Assembly (NCBI RefSeq): GCF_958450345.1
Contig: NC_088780.1
Span: forward strand, 104,544,226 to 104,608,225
Length of the DNA stretch: 64,000 bases
Direction of reading: 5' to 3'
From: Calliphora vicina
Taxonomy: Eukaryota; Arthropoda; Insecta; Diptera; Calliphoridae
A program made the position numbers and the translations under genes. The first letter of the stretch is position 1. Every line of letters begins with the position of its first letter. Shown in pieces: positions 11,771 through 24,480 of this stretch. A model generated the notes under the pieces. The model made no database searches. It worked only from the letters and a program-made list of their open reading frames with translations, and was not told the origin of the DNA.

Positions 11771-13480
11771 AAGTATGGGTATCAATATATGTAAATGAAA
11801 AATTTCTAGAAGCAGATGATTTCCATTACAATTAAAATATGTATGCTTAGGTTATTTCCTGCTGAACGATTTAATTAGTAGCTAAATTAAGTTGCTATTT
11901 GTGAACAATATCCTGTTTTTTTGTTTAAACATTAGCCTCAACTAATTACATATTTAGTTTGAACCCTTTTTGAATATGTAGGGTTCTGTGTGCAGTATTT
12001 CAAATTCATAAAAAAGAAATTTAATTTGATATCAATATCCTGATGATGATATATTTTAAAATGATTCCCTGATTGAAAAACTAGGACAAATTGAAACAAT
12101 TTCAAATAAGACTAAACGTTTGTATACCAAGCCTCGAACAAAGTATATAATGAAACATAAATTAATTAATGAGTTTTATTTTATAAAATTCAAGCATGAA
12201 AAGCTGAAATAACTAATTAGAATTTAAGAAAAAAATATAGAACAAAATCGAAAGCAAATGTTTATTTGTTGGAAATACAACGTAAACTTGTTCAACTACT
12301 TGTAGTTTAACAGACTGTACTATAAAGTTTAAAAAAAAGAAGCAAAAAAATACAGAAATTTCCAGAACAATTGGCAGATTTATATTATTCTTGTTTTTAA
12401 TAATTTAATATGCATTAAAATATATACGAGCGAGTGAGTAAATTTTTTTACAATATTTTTTTTTTGTTAATTGTAAATCAATACCCCTACGTTCTTAATT
12501 CATCTCATAAAACAAAAAAAGAATGAAAAAAAAATAATAAAATTGCAATGGAAAAACAAAAGGAAAAGAGTTTATAACAAAAGGCCATAACAACAGCTGC
12601 ATTTGCAATGTTTTTCACACCTCAATTGAAATCTGTTCTTGTAAACTTCAATAACTCTTTTTACGAGCAAACAAACCTACAAAAAAAAAAAACAAAATAA
12701 AAAACTGCATTATTCAAACCATACCGTACTAAAATTTCTATAGGAATAGGTCAGTTCTTAACAACAACTTGCATATGTGCATATTAAGTTTCAAGTATTT
12801 TCTTTACAAACAACAAGCAGCAGCAGCAACAACAACAACATACAGACGATGGTTGTATATTTAAAAAAAACTTAATATTTTTTAAAACAAACAAAAAAAA
12901 ACGTAATGGTTTAGGGCACAAATAATGACGACACACTCGAAAAAACAATCCCCTAGTCGCAGTAGTTGCATGCATATTTTTTGAGTAGAGTTCAATGACT
13001 GTATAGAAGGCCATACAACAAATAAAATAACAACAACACTAGTACGTATGGACTACAGCAACTACATACTATGTACTTCTACGACTCTACCTTCTCATGC
13101 CACACTATTGGAAAAATAGCATAAAATACAAACAAACATGCACAAACACACACGAACAGTGGCAGCTACCATACTCAAACATAGAATTTGCAACCAACAT
13201 AATGAAACAACGAGAATAGCACTTGCAACAACAGCAACAGCAGCAACAAACAACGCCAAACAGTCGTAAATTTAACTACAACAACAACAGTGTGCTACAG
13301 CAGTGCCAAACAAAACACAGTTTGTATGTACAACAATAACAACAACAACAGCAACAATACAAATAGAAAACTTATATGAGAAATTGCATGCAACGCACTA
13401 TGGGGCGTTATGCTAGAAATGGTTAATGTTGAAAAGTTAAACAAATTAAAATTTTTTTAAGTAAGATTTAGTTTAAAATC
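11771..13480. other. No gene seen; CAA/CAG-rich simple sequence at 12815-13360
   Basis: Short AAC/CAG runs (12820-12841, 13215-13260, 13330-13360) sit among AT-rich DNA. The reverse-strand poly-Cys/Val frames are artefacts of these runs. Confidence 0.5.
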
Positions 13481-13630
13481 CAATTATCGTTACCTCCTAA
13501 GCTGCCGTTACCGAAATAACTGCAATTGCCGTTACCGCTAAAATACCGTTAACGATATAATACCGAAAATCATGAAAAATTGAAAACGGCAGAAATTGTT
13601 CAGATTTATTGCTTCATTGAAAAGCCACAC

Positions 13631-13872
13631 ATAGAAAACAGATTCGTGATAGCAACCGAATTTGTTGCCAATCGAATGATTCTACCTTAGCGACCGAATT
13701 TTACAGTTGTGGCTACACAATTTTGGAAAGGGTAACAAAAGTTTGGTTGCTTAAACCGAAATTCTTCTTTATCAACTGTCTTTCTGTTGAAAGAACTGAA
13801 AAATTTGATGTGCGCAACCGAATCATTCGATTGGCAACAAATTCGGTTGCTATCACGAATCTGTTTTCTCTG
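13631..13872. mobile_element. MITE with about 55-bp TIRs (AGAAAACAGATTCGTGATAG)
   Basis: AGAAAACAGATTCGTGATAG, then CAACCGAATTTGTTGCCAAT, is found inverted at the right end. The centre is about 130 bp without coding capacity. No clear target duplication. Confidence 0.75.
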
Positions 13873-14021
13873 TTCACGTGTAATAAGAACAAAATGAGAT
13901 ATCGATCATAAAAATCGATGGATTCGACATAATTCGAATTCTGTACTGTTCGGACCATAACAGATTCAAGTCTATATAGAAGGCCAAAACTACTTATTGA
14001 TGGTCGGCATACAAGATTTGA

Positions 14022-14055
14022 CACAGCCGAATATAACATTCATACTTGTTATTTT
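14022..14055 (-). repeat. Repeat A, hairpin-end fragment (copy 9)
   Basis: The reverse complement reads ACAAGTATGAATGTTATATT then CGGCTGTG, the start of repeat A, and breaks off inside the hairpin. Confidence 0.5.
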
Positions 14056-14587
14056 CTTTAAATTTTGTTTCTGAACAAAAACAAAATTTCCTTGTTCAAT
14101 ACGCTAACCTAAACACGTATAAAGCTGGGTTTCCGCATACACAGTAATCGACGCAGATAACAAAAACTGAAACTCTAAAACGTTGGTGTTCGTCACCGTC
14201 TCGTTTCTGAATTGTTTTCGTTTCAGTTAGGTGCGTTGCGGCATAAAACAGAAACGAAATTATTTTTTAATTTTGGATGTCGCCCATTAAATAGAATTTC
14301 ATCATTTTGACAAAATCTGTTATTTTTTCCTCTTCCAATAAAGAAAATTTATTCATTTTGATTTTCTTTAAATTTGAAATAAAAAAATAATTAAAATAAT
14401 TTCGTTCCTACAGCACCGAAAACAACCTACTTGAAGTTGTTTTCGTTCCGGCCCCAAATGACTGGTTTTTCGTTACTGATCGGTGCCGTTTCGTATCCAA
14501 TTTTCGTTGCCGATTTTTGAAACGAAATTTTTTTCGTAAAATTTTAATCCTCATTTGGTGTTTATTGGAAACGAAATAAGTATGTAT
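14056..14587. other. No gene seen; recurrent GTTTTCGTT/CGAAAAC motifs
   Basis: Several short inverted copies of GAAACGAAA/TTTCGTTTC suggest an old non-autonomous element, but ends could not be fixed. Confidence 0.35.
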
Positions 14588-15645
14588 GACTTAAAAATGC
14601 AGGATTTTTTAAAATGTTTAGCTTTTATTTTTTAACATTTGTCTTCTGGCAACAACATATGGATTCCGAGCCAAAAGAACGAGCTCAAGAACGAATCAAG
14701 CCAATATCGGATACTCTGTTCCAAAGTGAAGCGTATCCCAGAGAGAGCGTTCAGCTTCGATGGAAACAAATGGTAGCGGTCAGGGCAAGGTCTGGACTTA
14801 CAAGCGGATAAAGCGAAACTTCGCAACCACTTCATTCTAAATACTTTTTAACAGTATTTATAATGAAAACGATGGAATATTACGGTTTCATGTCTGGCCG
14901 CATATTCTGGGCGTTTTTCGGCCAATGCTCGCTTCAAACGAATCAGTTGCGTTGGGAACAAGTCCCGTGTGATGGTCTGGTCAGATTTCAGCAGCTCATA
15001 ATAGATAGGGCTCATTTGCTCCCACCAAATACAGAGAATTACCCTTGCGCCATGGATTTTTGGCTTTGGTGTTGATTCAGCTGGTTGGCCGGGCTTCACA
15101 TACGATTTCTTAAGCTTCGGGTTATCGTAATGTATCTATTTTTCATCGCTAGTAATGATTCGGTGCAATAATAATTTTTTTTATAGCGTTCAAGCATCAT
15201 TTCGGACATGCAAAATCGTCTCCCAAGGTCTCTCGGCTTCAATTCGTATGGTATCCAATTTCCCTGCTTTTGGATGAATCCTGCTGATTGAGTGGCTCCC
15301 AATAATTTTGCAATAACCTTTTGAGTTTTACAACAATCTTGCCTCCAATTCTTGGTCTTCAAACTTTTTTGGCTGGCTTGGGCGAACTTTGCCTTCGTGT
15401 CAAAATCACCAATTCTGAACCACATCTCCCGCATGTTGAAACCGATGCAACATAATCGCCATAAGCTTAAATTAAAGCTCAAATTATAGATGTAAAGCAA
15501 AACTTCCTGCATATAAGGCTATGTACAAAATTCGGAATTATCGAAAATCTGAGTGAGAATAAATGACAGATATGTACCCTTCAAAATGACATATACATAA
15601 GTTATTAAAAACAAAAACCGCGTACAAAAGATACGCCATCTATTA
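14588..15645 (-). pseudogene. Decayed mariner transposase (minus strand)
   Basis: Three broken minus-strand frames read in order as a mariner transposase. 15512-15096 gives KNWRQDCCKTQ, IQKQGNWIPYELKPRD and RYKKNYY. 15099-14848 gives KPGQPAE, ILCIWWEQMSPIYYELLK and KRALAEKRPEYAARHETVI. 14835-14632 gives the C-terminal IRYWLDSFL region. Frameshifts and stops separate the parts. The segment that should hold the first catalytic Asp (GDEKW type) reads LAMKN, and the QHDNARPH-like block is lost, so it cannot be active. Its right end (15545-15645) is homologous to 30747-30830, the end of a related copy. Confidence 0.85.
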
Positions 15646-15651
15646 TAAATC

Positions 15652-15826
15652 CTGGGGCCAAATTACCGCATTCGTGATCGAATGAGCTATCGTATCGAAA
15701 AATAATTTCGATATCGAAATTATGATAAAATGTAATAAATTTCTTGCTCGATATCGAATGCCATAATCTCAAATAATAAATTACGATAAATTTTACTCGA
15801 TATCGAATGCGGTAATTCGGCCCCTG
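15652..15826. mobile_element. Small MITE, CAGGGGCCGAATTACCGC ends
   Basis: Inverted ends (left CTGGGGCCAAATTACCGC, right the reverse complement of CAGGGGCCGAATTACCGC) with subterminal CGATATCGA motifs. A partial copy lies at 54029-54111. It abuts the end of the mariner remnant. Confidence 0.75.
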
Positions 15827-16769
15827 CATTATTAATACACATAACAATTCGAAACTCTGGTGACATTCAGCAGCAATTAATTTGCTGTTGCAATTCCTAA
15901 GTACTGCTAACGTATGAATATCATTCCTTAGAGAATTCATTCTGTATTGAATGAATGAAAAAGTCAAACAAATCCCATAGTGAATTTTACATGTTTGTAC
16001 ATTAGGGAGACCCCAATTGTTAATTTAAATTTGCTTATTTTTATTTCTAATATTGTTTTAATTTAAAAAATTCAAAATTAAATTTTATTATAAAACAAAA
16101 TTGTCTTTGGAAAGGCATGCATGAACTTTCAGAGCCATCATATACGATTTTTTAAAATTTTTCAATTTGAAAAAAATTCTACACAATTTTTAATTGCATT
16201 TGAGAAGTTTCTAATTGTATTTTAGAGATTTCCAATTACATTTCAGTAATTGTTGTTTAAAAAAATATGAGTAGAAATAGAAAAAAACGTGAAAAAAAAA
16301 TTAATTTTTGTCCATGACCCAGCTCAACAAATAAGATCTTAAACATACTGAACTTGTTTTGTAGGATCCTCCTAATGAATATGTTTGCAAGCAACAACAA
16401 ACAAATTGCATATGCATATAGTAAGTAGCATAGTTCAAAATAACAATAACACTAAAGTAAAAATATATGTACATGAATACATGTAGGCACTCGTATATTT
16501 TTAAAACAAACATTTATGTATTAAGTTCAAAAAGTTCATTCACCATCAATACTGGACTATGAAACAAATAAGCTCACGACTAAACAAAAACAACAGAAAT
16601 ATCGGTTAAAACTAGGCAAAGAATAGCGAAGAACAAACAACAACAACAACAAAAATCCACCCCTTTATTCTTTAATTGACGATGCGTACGTACGTACGTA
16701 TATACTATGGATGCCAAGCGGGACTGGGTTTTACAACTTCCGGGATTCGGAATTTTATAAATGTAAATT
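15827..16769. other. No gene seen; family F-like units at 16140-16250
   Basis: A few units like TTCTAATTGTATTTTAGAGA at 16200-16245. The rest is AT- and CAA-rich. Confidence 0.45.
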
Positions 16770-16900
16770 TTTGTTTTGAATTTCTCCAAATCATTTGGAA
16801 TTTTCCCAATTTAAAATTGAAATTCTCAAAATCATTTGGAATTATTTGAATTTCAGTTTGAAATTCTCAATTTTATTTGGAATTTTTTCAATTTAAAAAC
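16770..16900. repeat. Family F-type minisatellite
   Basis: Imperfect units such as TCATTTGGAATTTTCCCAAT in alternating orientation, as at 11545-11770. Confidence 0.6.
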
Positions 16901-16917
16901 AAATTTATGTATATTAA

Positions 16918-17200
16918 CACTAGTTGACCGCCCCGGCTTCGCCCGGTAGCATTTACTAATGTTAGTTCGTTAAGTTTCTCCAACTCCAAGCTTCTCTAAA
17001 TTTTTACTGCATACTTTAGGGGCTTTTTTATTACAAAAAAGCCGGTTTTAGCCGTAATTTTTTAATTTTTTTCTTTACAAACCTTCTCCTGAAAATTTCG
17101 AATCGAATAAAAAAAAATCTGCCAAATCGCTCCAGCCGTTCTCACGTGATGGCATTACATACATGGACCATTTCATTTTTTTATATATAGATAGATAAGT
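16918..17200. mobile_element. Helitron-like fragment
   Basis: CTAGTTGACCGCCCCGGCTT at one end and CGCTCCAGCCGTTCTCACGT further on, then TATATATAGATAGAT, are the kind of motifs seen at 25811-26051 and 61349-61557 and in the ends of insect Helitrons. No protein remains. Confidence 0.5.
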
Positions 17201-18308
17201 AGAGAATTTAGCAGAAAATAAATATTTTTTTATTTTTGTCCCGCTTTGAAAATGCCGCCATTTTTGACATATGTATTTTGAAAATTGTCCCGCTTTTTGT
17301 AAAAATAAAAATGGCAACCCTATGAGTGCAATGGATGAAAATGCAATTGATTGCAATAAACTCGCTTTCAATAAAGCAACGGGCAATGCAAATGCCAATA
17401 TAAACACAAACACATTTCCTGACAGACAGACGACGACGACCCGAGCGACCGACCCCTTAGTACATACGCACAAACATCCACTCTCACTCGAGCAGCATTT
17501 GTTCATATTTATTCAGTCATTTATTCATTCATTCAATATTCCTTCTTTACGAATGCATTGTTTATTATTTAACTCTCTTCAATAACAGAAACACAGCACA
17601 AATAACAACAACTGCAAACAGCAACACACATTTTTCAGTAGTAATACGCACTGTGGTCAGCATGATGAGAATTGATGCTGACTGGCTTTAGTTGGATGGC
17701 TTTAGTATGAATTGTTTAAAAGTAGTACAAGGTACAAGTAAAAAATACAATTGTAAATGCAGTTGCAATTGCAGCTGCATTTGACGATGATGATGATACC
17801 ATCCTACTTATTTTCATCCATCCATCCATCTATTCAACAATTTATTCATTCATCCATCGTTTTGCAATTGCATTTGTATTTATGTTTTTCTTTCAGCTTT
17901 TTTACAAGTAAAAACGCATAGACCAACCCTTGTTTTTTTCATACGTTTAACAATGCCATGGAATATGGAGAACTAAAACTTTCGCGATTAAAATTATAAT
18001 AACAATAAATCCCACGTCAACAAAATCTTTAGCACTACAAAAAAAAAGTAGAGGAAAACGAAGAATAAGCATTATAAAGACGTAGTCTGATAGAGGGTTA
18101 TTTTGTGCGAAGAAATAATTTAAAATTAATAAAAACATATTAAGATATTTATAGAACTGTTCGATTATACTTAACGTAGAACATTTTGAACCAAAAATCA
18201 ATTAAATTTAAAAATTTAATATGTATTAAAAATACTTTAATATAGTACGAAAAAATCAAAGCATACAGTTTACAATAATACTTAAAATAATGAATTATAG
18301 TATTAAAT
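17201..18308. other. No gene seen
   Basis: AT-rich with short simple repeats (GATGAT at 17787, ATCC/CATC at 17815-17860). Overlapping frames at 17075-17585 lie on both strands across repeat sequence and match nothing. Confidence 0.5.
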
Positions 18309-18445
18309 GGTATACTCATGGGTTGTCAATTAATCGAGTTTTATTTTAATCGAAAAAAAGTTTATAATTTTTATATTACATATGTATTCGAGTGATCGAT
18401 TAATTTTTATAAATTTCCTCGACTAATCGAACGAATAACGAGTGT
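18309..18445. repeat. Dispersed TTCGA/TCGAA repeat, copy 1
   Basis: GGTTGTCAATTAATCGAGTT plus TTATTTTAATCGA matches 46809-46945 (GGCTGTCAATTATTCGAGTT) in the same orientation. Rich in ATCGA motifs and probably the end of a hAT-like element. Confidence 0.55.
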
Positions 18446-18555
18446 AAAATATTATTTGAATAATATAATAAAATAAAATAGATTTCAATTAGAATGAGTT
18501 CTTGATGGCGAAATATTCAGCAAATAATCCCACATTTGTGCTATAAATTTCAGGG

Positions 18556-18604
18556 ACAAACAAGTAAGAGTGTTACATTCGGCTATGCCGAATCTTTAAT
18601 ATCG
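18556..18604 (+). repeat. Repeat A, hairpin-end fragment (copy 3)
   Basis: ACAAGTAAGAGTGTTACATT then CGGCTATGCCGAATC; the rest of the repeat is missing. Confidence 0.6.
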
Positions 18605-19142
18605 TCATCTAAAATGCAAAATAACATAACCTCACTTTTCATAAGTTTATATGAGAAGCAAAAAACGTTATAAAATGAAAACTACTTGAGATATTGCAAC
18701 AAAATTTTCAAATCTGAATTACATTGAAACTAGAATAAATTTAAAAAATAGTTTTTTCAAAAGTCCACTTTATGTTTACGTTTTTATGCTTACGTTTTTT
18801 TGAATTGTTGTTTTCTGAAACAAAAAAACGCATCATCAATATAAATTTGTATGAAAAAATAAAAACTTAAATAAAAATATTTTTTGTATTTTAAATAAAA
18901 GTCAGTTATGGATATTTTTAGGTTTTTTTTCATTTTAATTACTAACAATTGCTTTGACTAAAAAAAGTTACTTCATTAAATTTTCATAAAGACTGCAATA
19001 AATATTCAATTTATTAATTAATTACTCAAAGCGTATAGGTTATTTTGTTTAAGAAAATCATGTACTTGATGATACTTTAGTTTAAATTTTTGTTATAACT
19101 TGGTTATTTTTGATAGTAAAAGTTTAAAATTTTGAACACATA

Positions 19143-20059
19143 CAGTGACGGACATTACAATAGAATCACTATCAATATTTCATTTAAAACCAGGAGCAAT
19201 CATAAGGATTGGTGTGGGCCAGAAAATATAAAAAAGTGGCAAAATGTGTTGTGGACGGACGAAACGACCATTAATTTAATTGGTAGTGATGATAAGACAT
19301 GGGTTAGATTTCCAAAAAATGGCAAAAACCAAAAACGTTTAAACATGGTTGGGGAAATATTATTATATGGGGATGCTTTTCTTGGTATTGCGTTGGTCCA
19401 ATTTATTGGATTAAAGAAAATATGGATAAGCACTTGTATGTAAATATTTTGGAGAATGTTATAAAGCCACATGCAGAATGGAATATGCCCTTAAAATGGC
19501 TCTTCCAGCAAGATAATGACCTGATGTCTTGCCAAAAAATGGTTTTTAGATAACAAAATTCATGTTATGGAATGGCCGTCTCAATAACCAGACTTAAATC
19601 CTATGGAAAATAGTAAAAGGCAAACTCGGACCTGAAAAATTGAAAAACAAGGAAGAACTTTGGTAGAAAATTCAGGAAATATCTTATGCAATTTCCCGAT
19701 CTACATGCGAAACTTTGTTAAATTCAATCCCCAAAAGATTTGATGCTGTTATTAGAAATAATTGATATGCAACAAAATATTAAGAAAACAACGAATTCTT
19801 ATGATAATTTTTTATTTTTAATCATTTTAAGAGTGATTGATTCTATTTGAATGTCGCATATTTTATTTAGTCTTTTAGATTTGACATCATTTTTAACATA
19901 AGAATGTGTTATTTTTTTATTTTATTTTTTTCTATTTATTGTTTACGTTATGAGCATTAATACATAATGAACAAATTTTAAATTTTGAAATCAAATTTTG
20001 TAGTTTTACCGCTTTAATCGAATTCATATGTAGTGATACTATTGTATTGTCCGTCACTG
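19143..20059 (+). mobile_element. Tc1-family element, internally deleted, TA TSD
   Basis: Inverted ends CAGTGACGGACATTACAATA and the reverse complement of CAGTGACGGACAATACAATA, each flanked by TA (19141-19142, 20060-20061). At 917 bp it is shorter than a full Tc1 (about 1.6 kb): the N-terminal DNA-binding half of the transposase is missing next to the left end, while both ends survive. Confidence 0.88.
19190..19765 (+). pseudogene. Tc1 transposase, C-terminal half, frameshifted
   Basis: Reads HKDWCGPENIKKWQNVLWTD then ETTINLIGSDDKTWVR, the first catalytic Asp region of Tc1-type DDE transposases. After frameshifts come ENMDKHLYVNILENVIKPH, FQQDND (second Asp) and, after an in-frame stop, PDLNPMEN with the final Glu. 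This is the DD34E pattern of Tc1. The last part reads LLNSIPKRFDAVIRNN and then stops. Several stops and frame changes make it inactive. Confidence 0.85.
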
Positions 20060-20065
20060 TACATA

Positions 20066-21008
20066 TGGGCAATTCCATATCATCGTACGTGACATTTGTA
20101 CGCCTATAGAGACGAATAGATTTTGCAAAAATAAGAGTATCTGAAAAATAATATGGTCTTTATGTTCCATTCAGAGGGTACTATATTTTAAAACATTGTT
20201 AACCAAACTCTCACAACAATAGATCGTATTCTAGTGTTACGATGTGTGTACACTGAACCAAATTTCTTATGAAAATATCCTTTACTGGCAACACTTGTAA
20301 AATAACTCATGTCCGTTTTTTAATTTCGGTTTCACATATATGTATAAGAAACTCACACATAGACGGTGCCCGCGGGCGTACAGCTGGAGACCAATAATAT
20401 ATTGAGCGAAATAAGGGTATATCGTACGTGACATAAAACGGAACTCATTTTGAAGTACATATAGAAATATGCGAAAATTTTCGAATCGTGAGAGGCGTTA
20501 AGTTTTTTTTTTAATTTCTTACACTAAACGAAATATTTTTCCTTTACAATCCGTCATATTTAAATAGAAACAATCTTTGGATGATTTTATAATAAATAAA
20601 ATTTAATATCGTACGTGACATACCGTACGTGACAGATTTTTCTCTTATAATAAAACACAATATATTCTGAAAATATATGTATACAAAAACTAAAAAAAAT
20701 CAATAGAAAATATACATTCGTTTTCAATAAACAATTTGACAATAGCAAAAAAACAATCAGTGTCAAATTCATTTCATACTACAAGCTATTTGGGAGCCTA
20801 GTTTTCGCCGGAATTTTAGCCTAAAACATTAAAAAAATAAATATAATCAGTTTAAACTATTATTTTTGTCTTTAAAATGTTGTAATATGATCTAAATACA
20901 TTCACATAGTAACATTTTATTATTTTCTTCTATTCAAATCATCTTGAAAAAAAGTTTCAAGGGATTTCGTTTTTTCAGTCGTGGTAGCGATTCTCGTGGA
21001 ATTGCCCA
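20066..21008. mobile_element. Family B non-autonomous element, TGGGCAATTCCA ends, TA TSD
   Basis: Ends TGGGCAATTCCA and its reverse complement, with TA on each side (20064-20065, 21009-21010). The motif TCGTACGTGACA or a close form occurs at about 20083, 20420, 20610 and 20626. A second copy (26328-28203) shares the same ends and duplication. No coding sequence. It inserted two bases from the right end of the Tc1 element. Confidence 0.78.
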
Positions 21009-21238
21009 TATGTGTATAAAATTTCAAACTTTTGCTATCAAAAATAACAAAGTTATAAACAAAATTTTATCATCAAGTGCACGATTTTCTTAAACAAAAT
21101 AACGTATACGTCTTGAGTAATTGCCCATATGTGTATAAAATTTCAAACTTTTGCTATCAAAAATAACAAAGTTATAAACAAAATTTTATCATCAAGTGCA
21201 CGATTTTCTTAAACAAAATAACGTATACGTCTTGAGTA
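21001..21238 (+). repeat. Exact tandem duplication, 119-bp unit
   Basis: 21001-21119 and 21120-21238 read identically by eye. Each unit starts in the last 8 bases of the family B element's right end (ATTGCCCA) and ends at CTTGAGTA. Confidence 0.9.
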
Positions 21239-21437
21239 ATTAATTAATAAATAGTATTTTACCTTATTTTAGGTAGTATCCTAAAATTTTTTAATAAATT
21301 TGTTGCAATTGAATTTGACTGCATAGTCTTTATGAAAATTAGATTTTTTTTTGTTTTAAATAAGTAGTTTTTAGTAATTAAAATAAAAAAACAGGAAATA
21401 AAAAAAATATATATAACTGCTTTTATTTAAAATAAAA

Positions 21438-22393
<956 letters not shown>

Positions 22394-22409
22394 AAAAACA
22401 TATTTTTAT

Positions 22410-24480
22410 TTTTATACGCTTCACCATGAGTGGCAAGGATTTATATAAGTTTGTCATTCCGTTTGTAATTTCGCAACTGGGCGTGTGTGATATATTCTGG
22501 GTCGTTATAGCGGAGTCGATATAGCTATGTCCGTCTGTATGTTGAAATCAACTTCCCGTAGCCCCCAAATAACTTATAATCATGATTGATACATCAATAT
22601 ATCGGGAAATCGAGAAAATCGGTCAACAAATGGCTGAGATATAAGGAAAAAACCGGGACAACCACGATTTTTCGCATATTTTTTATCTATATCTGGATTT
22701 CTAATTCATTAATATAGACAATATGGATACCATAGCTGTAAATTGTGAATATTTTTATTCAAAATATTTCCAAAAACTTAATTATTTTTGAATTTTAGTT
22801 ATATTTGAAAAAATAAATTTATATTGAAATCATTCTATATTATTCAAAATAGGATACTATTTAAAATATATCTATTTAGAATATAAATCATTAAATATTA
22901 TTTGATTTCATTAGAATACGATATTAAATTAATTATACTTAAAAGTTTTGAATAAACACTTATAAAATTATAATAATATTATTAGTATTTTAGTAACAAT
23001 AAGTTGTATTTTATTTGTTATGTAATGAATAGATTTTAAAATATTCTAATCAATATGATATCATGTAATTATTTTCAAATTGTATTTTTATAGTAAAAAT
23101 TAAATATTAATTTAGTTTATTCAACTAGATATGAATAAAATATTATTTTACTTATTCGAAAATTTGTTGATAGATTTTATTCAAAGCAATTTTCTTTGAA
23201 TAAATTTATTTCTCCAAAAAAAGAAAAATATTTAAATAATCAACAAAAAATGTTGGAATACTTTTTTATTCATAGAAATTTTCTTTGAATAATTTTATTT
23301 GTGAAAATAAAGTCAAATATATTAACAACAAATTTTTGAAAAATTTTATAAAAAAATATTTTTGTTTGTGAAAATGAGCTCGGACGATAAAGATTTTTCT
23401 TCCGAGGATTATGAAAAAGATCCTTAGTTTGCTATAAATAAACAAAAGCAATGCTCAAAAATAATTCAACGATATTTTGAACGTCTAATTTCGCTTGCAG
23501 GGTTATTAAATAGCCCTAGGAGGAATGCCATGTAAGACGATCATTTTGAACAACTAGTTACTTTAAAAGCAGTTTTTAAAAATAATTCATGAATTTTGTT
23601 CTTCACAATTTAAATTAATAATAAACCTCCAATTGAAACCATTAATCTGTGTCCATATTCTAGAGATAATCAATGATTTTTTTGGTTGAAAATAAATAAT
23701 AATAATAAAAAAAAAAACTAGGGTTCCAATTTCCCGGAATTTTTCCATTCCCAAACTAAGAAAAAACAAGTTAAATCTGAAAAAAATTTGTAATTCGTTT
23801 CGAAAATAACTTTTTCAACTCAGAATGCAATCAGAAGACATTTTACATCAGTATTATTGTGAAATAAAAATATTCTTTAACATTTATTAGAATTATTTCT
23901 ATTCAGTAATTTTTGGAAAAATAAATTTATTTGTTTCAAATTTGTGAGAAATAAAAATATTTCTAAAGTTTTATTAGAATTATTTCTATTCAATCATTTT
24001 TTGTTTGAATAATTTTATTTTTTTGTGTTTTGTTTGAATAAATATTCCAAAGAAATTAGTTGATTTTATTTGTATCTAAATGAAATAAATTTAAATTTTA
24101 TTCAACTTTGTTTTATTTGAATATATACAATTTTACTATTTTCTAAAAAAATATCAATATAGTTTAATTAAACTAATATAAAATGATTTTATTTATAATT
24201 TATTTGGTTTTAAAAGATATAAATATGCATAAATTTAATTGTAAATATTATTAATAAATTAGACAAATACTATATTTAACTAATAAATAATTTGGAAAAT
24301 AAATATTTGTAATTGGAAACAAAAACTAAAATAATATAAAAAATATTTATATTTTGTATTTTATTCACAAGTTACAGCTATGATGGATACCTAATGATAG
24401 ATATTTTAAAATTAAAATCGGAAAAAATATTTTTAAACCGAATTTTTTTTCAAAATCTTTTTGTCATAAATTTTTTTTCA
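22410..24480 (-). repeat. Repeat A, copy 5, split by a hAT-like insertion
   Basis: Reverse-strand repeat A (TATACGCTTCACC... CGGAGTCGATATAGC) runs to 22730, is interrupted, and resumes at 24391 with CTAATGATAGATATTTTAAA. The hairpin end is not found. Confidence 0.7.
22731..24382. mobile_element. hAT-like element, CATAGCTGTAA ends, 8-bp TSD ATGGATAC
   Basis: ATGGATAC flanks both sides (22723-22730, 24383-24390). Ends CATAGCTGTAAATTGTGAAT and the reverse complement of CATAGCTGTAACTTGTGAAT differ at one base. The 1652-bp core is extremely AT-rich, with many TTTGAATAAATTT-type repeats and no transposase recognised. A segment at 23723-23830 (TAGGGTTCCAATTTCCCGGA...) matches 37330-37545 in reverse and may be a nested piece of another element. 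Confidence 0.8.

Larger units (their letters stand above)
18883..21436. repeat. Large inverted repeat (foldback) interrupted at its centre by two elements
   Basis: The left arm 18883-19140 matches the right arm 21011-21436 in reverse. Paired segments include ACTCAAAGCG/CGTCTTGAGT, AGTACTTGATGA-type text, and AGTCTTTATGAAAATT. The right arm is longer because of a 119-bp duplication. Between the arms lie a Tc1 element and a family B element. Removing them leaves a near-palindromic centre ACACATACATATGTGT. Confidence 0.7.

Noticed and set aside
17075..17585. Overlapping frames of 104 and 143 codons on opposite strands
   Set aside because: They run across a Helitron-like fragment and simple sequence, overlap each other, and show no domain or splice context.
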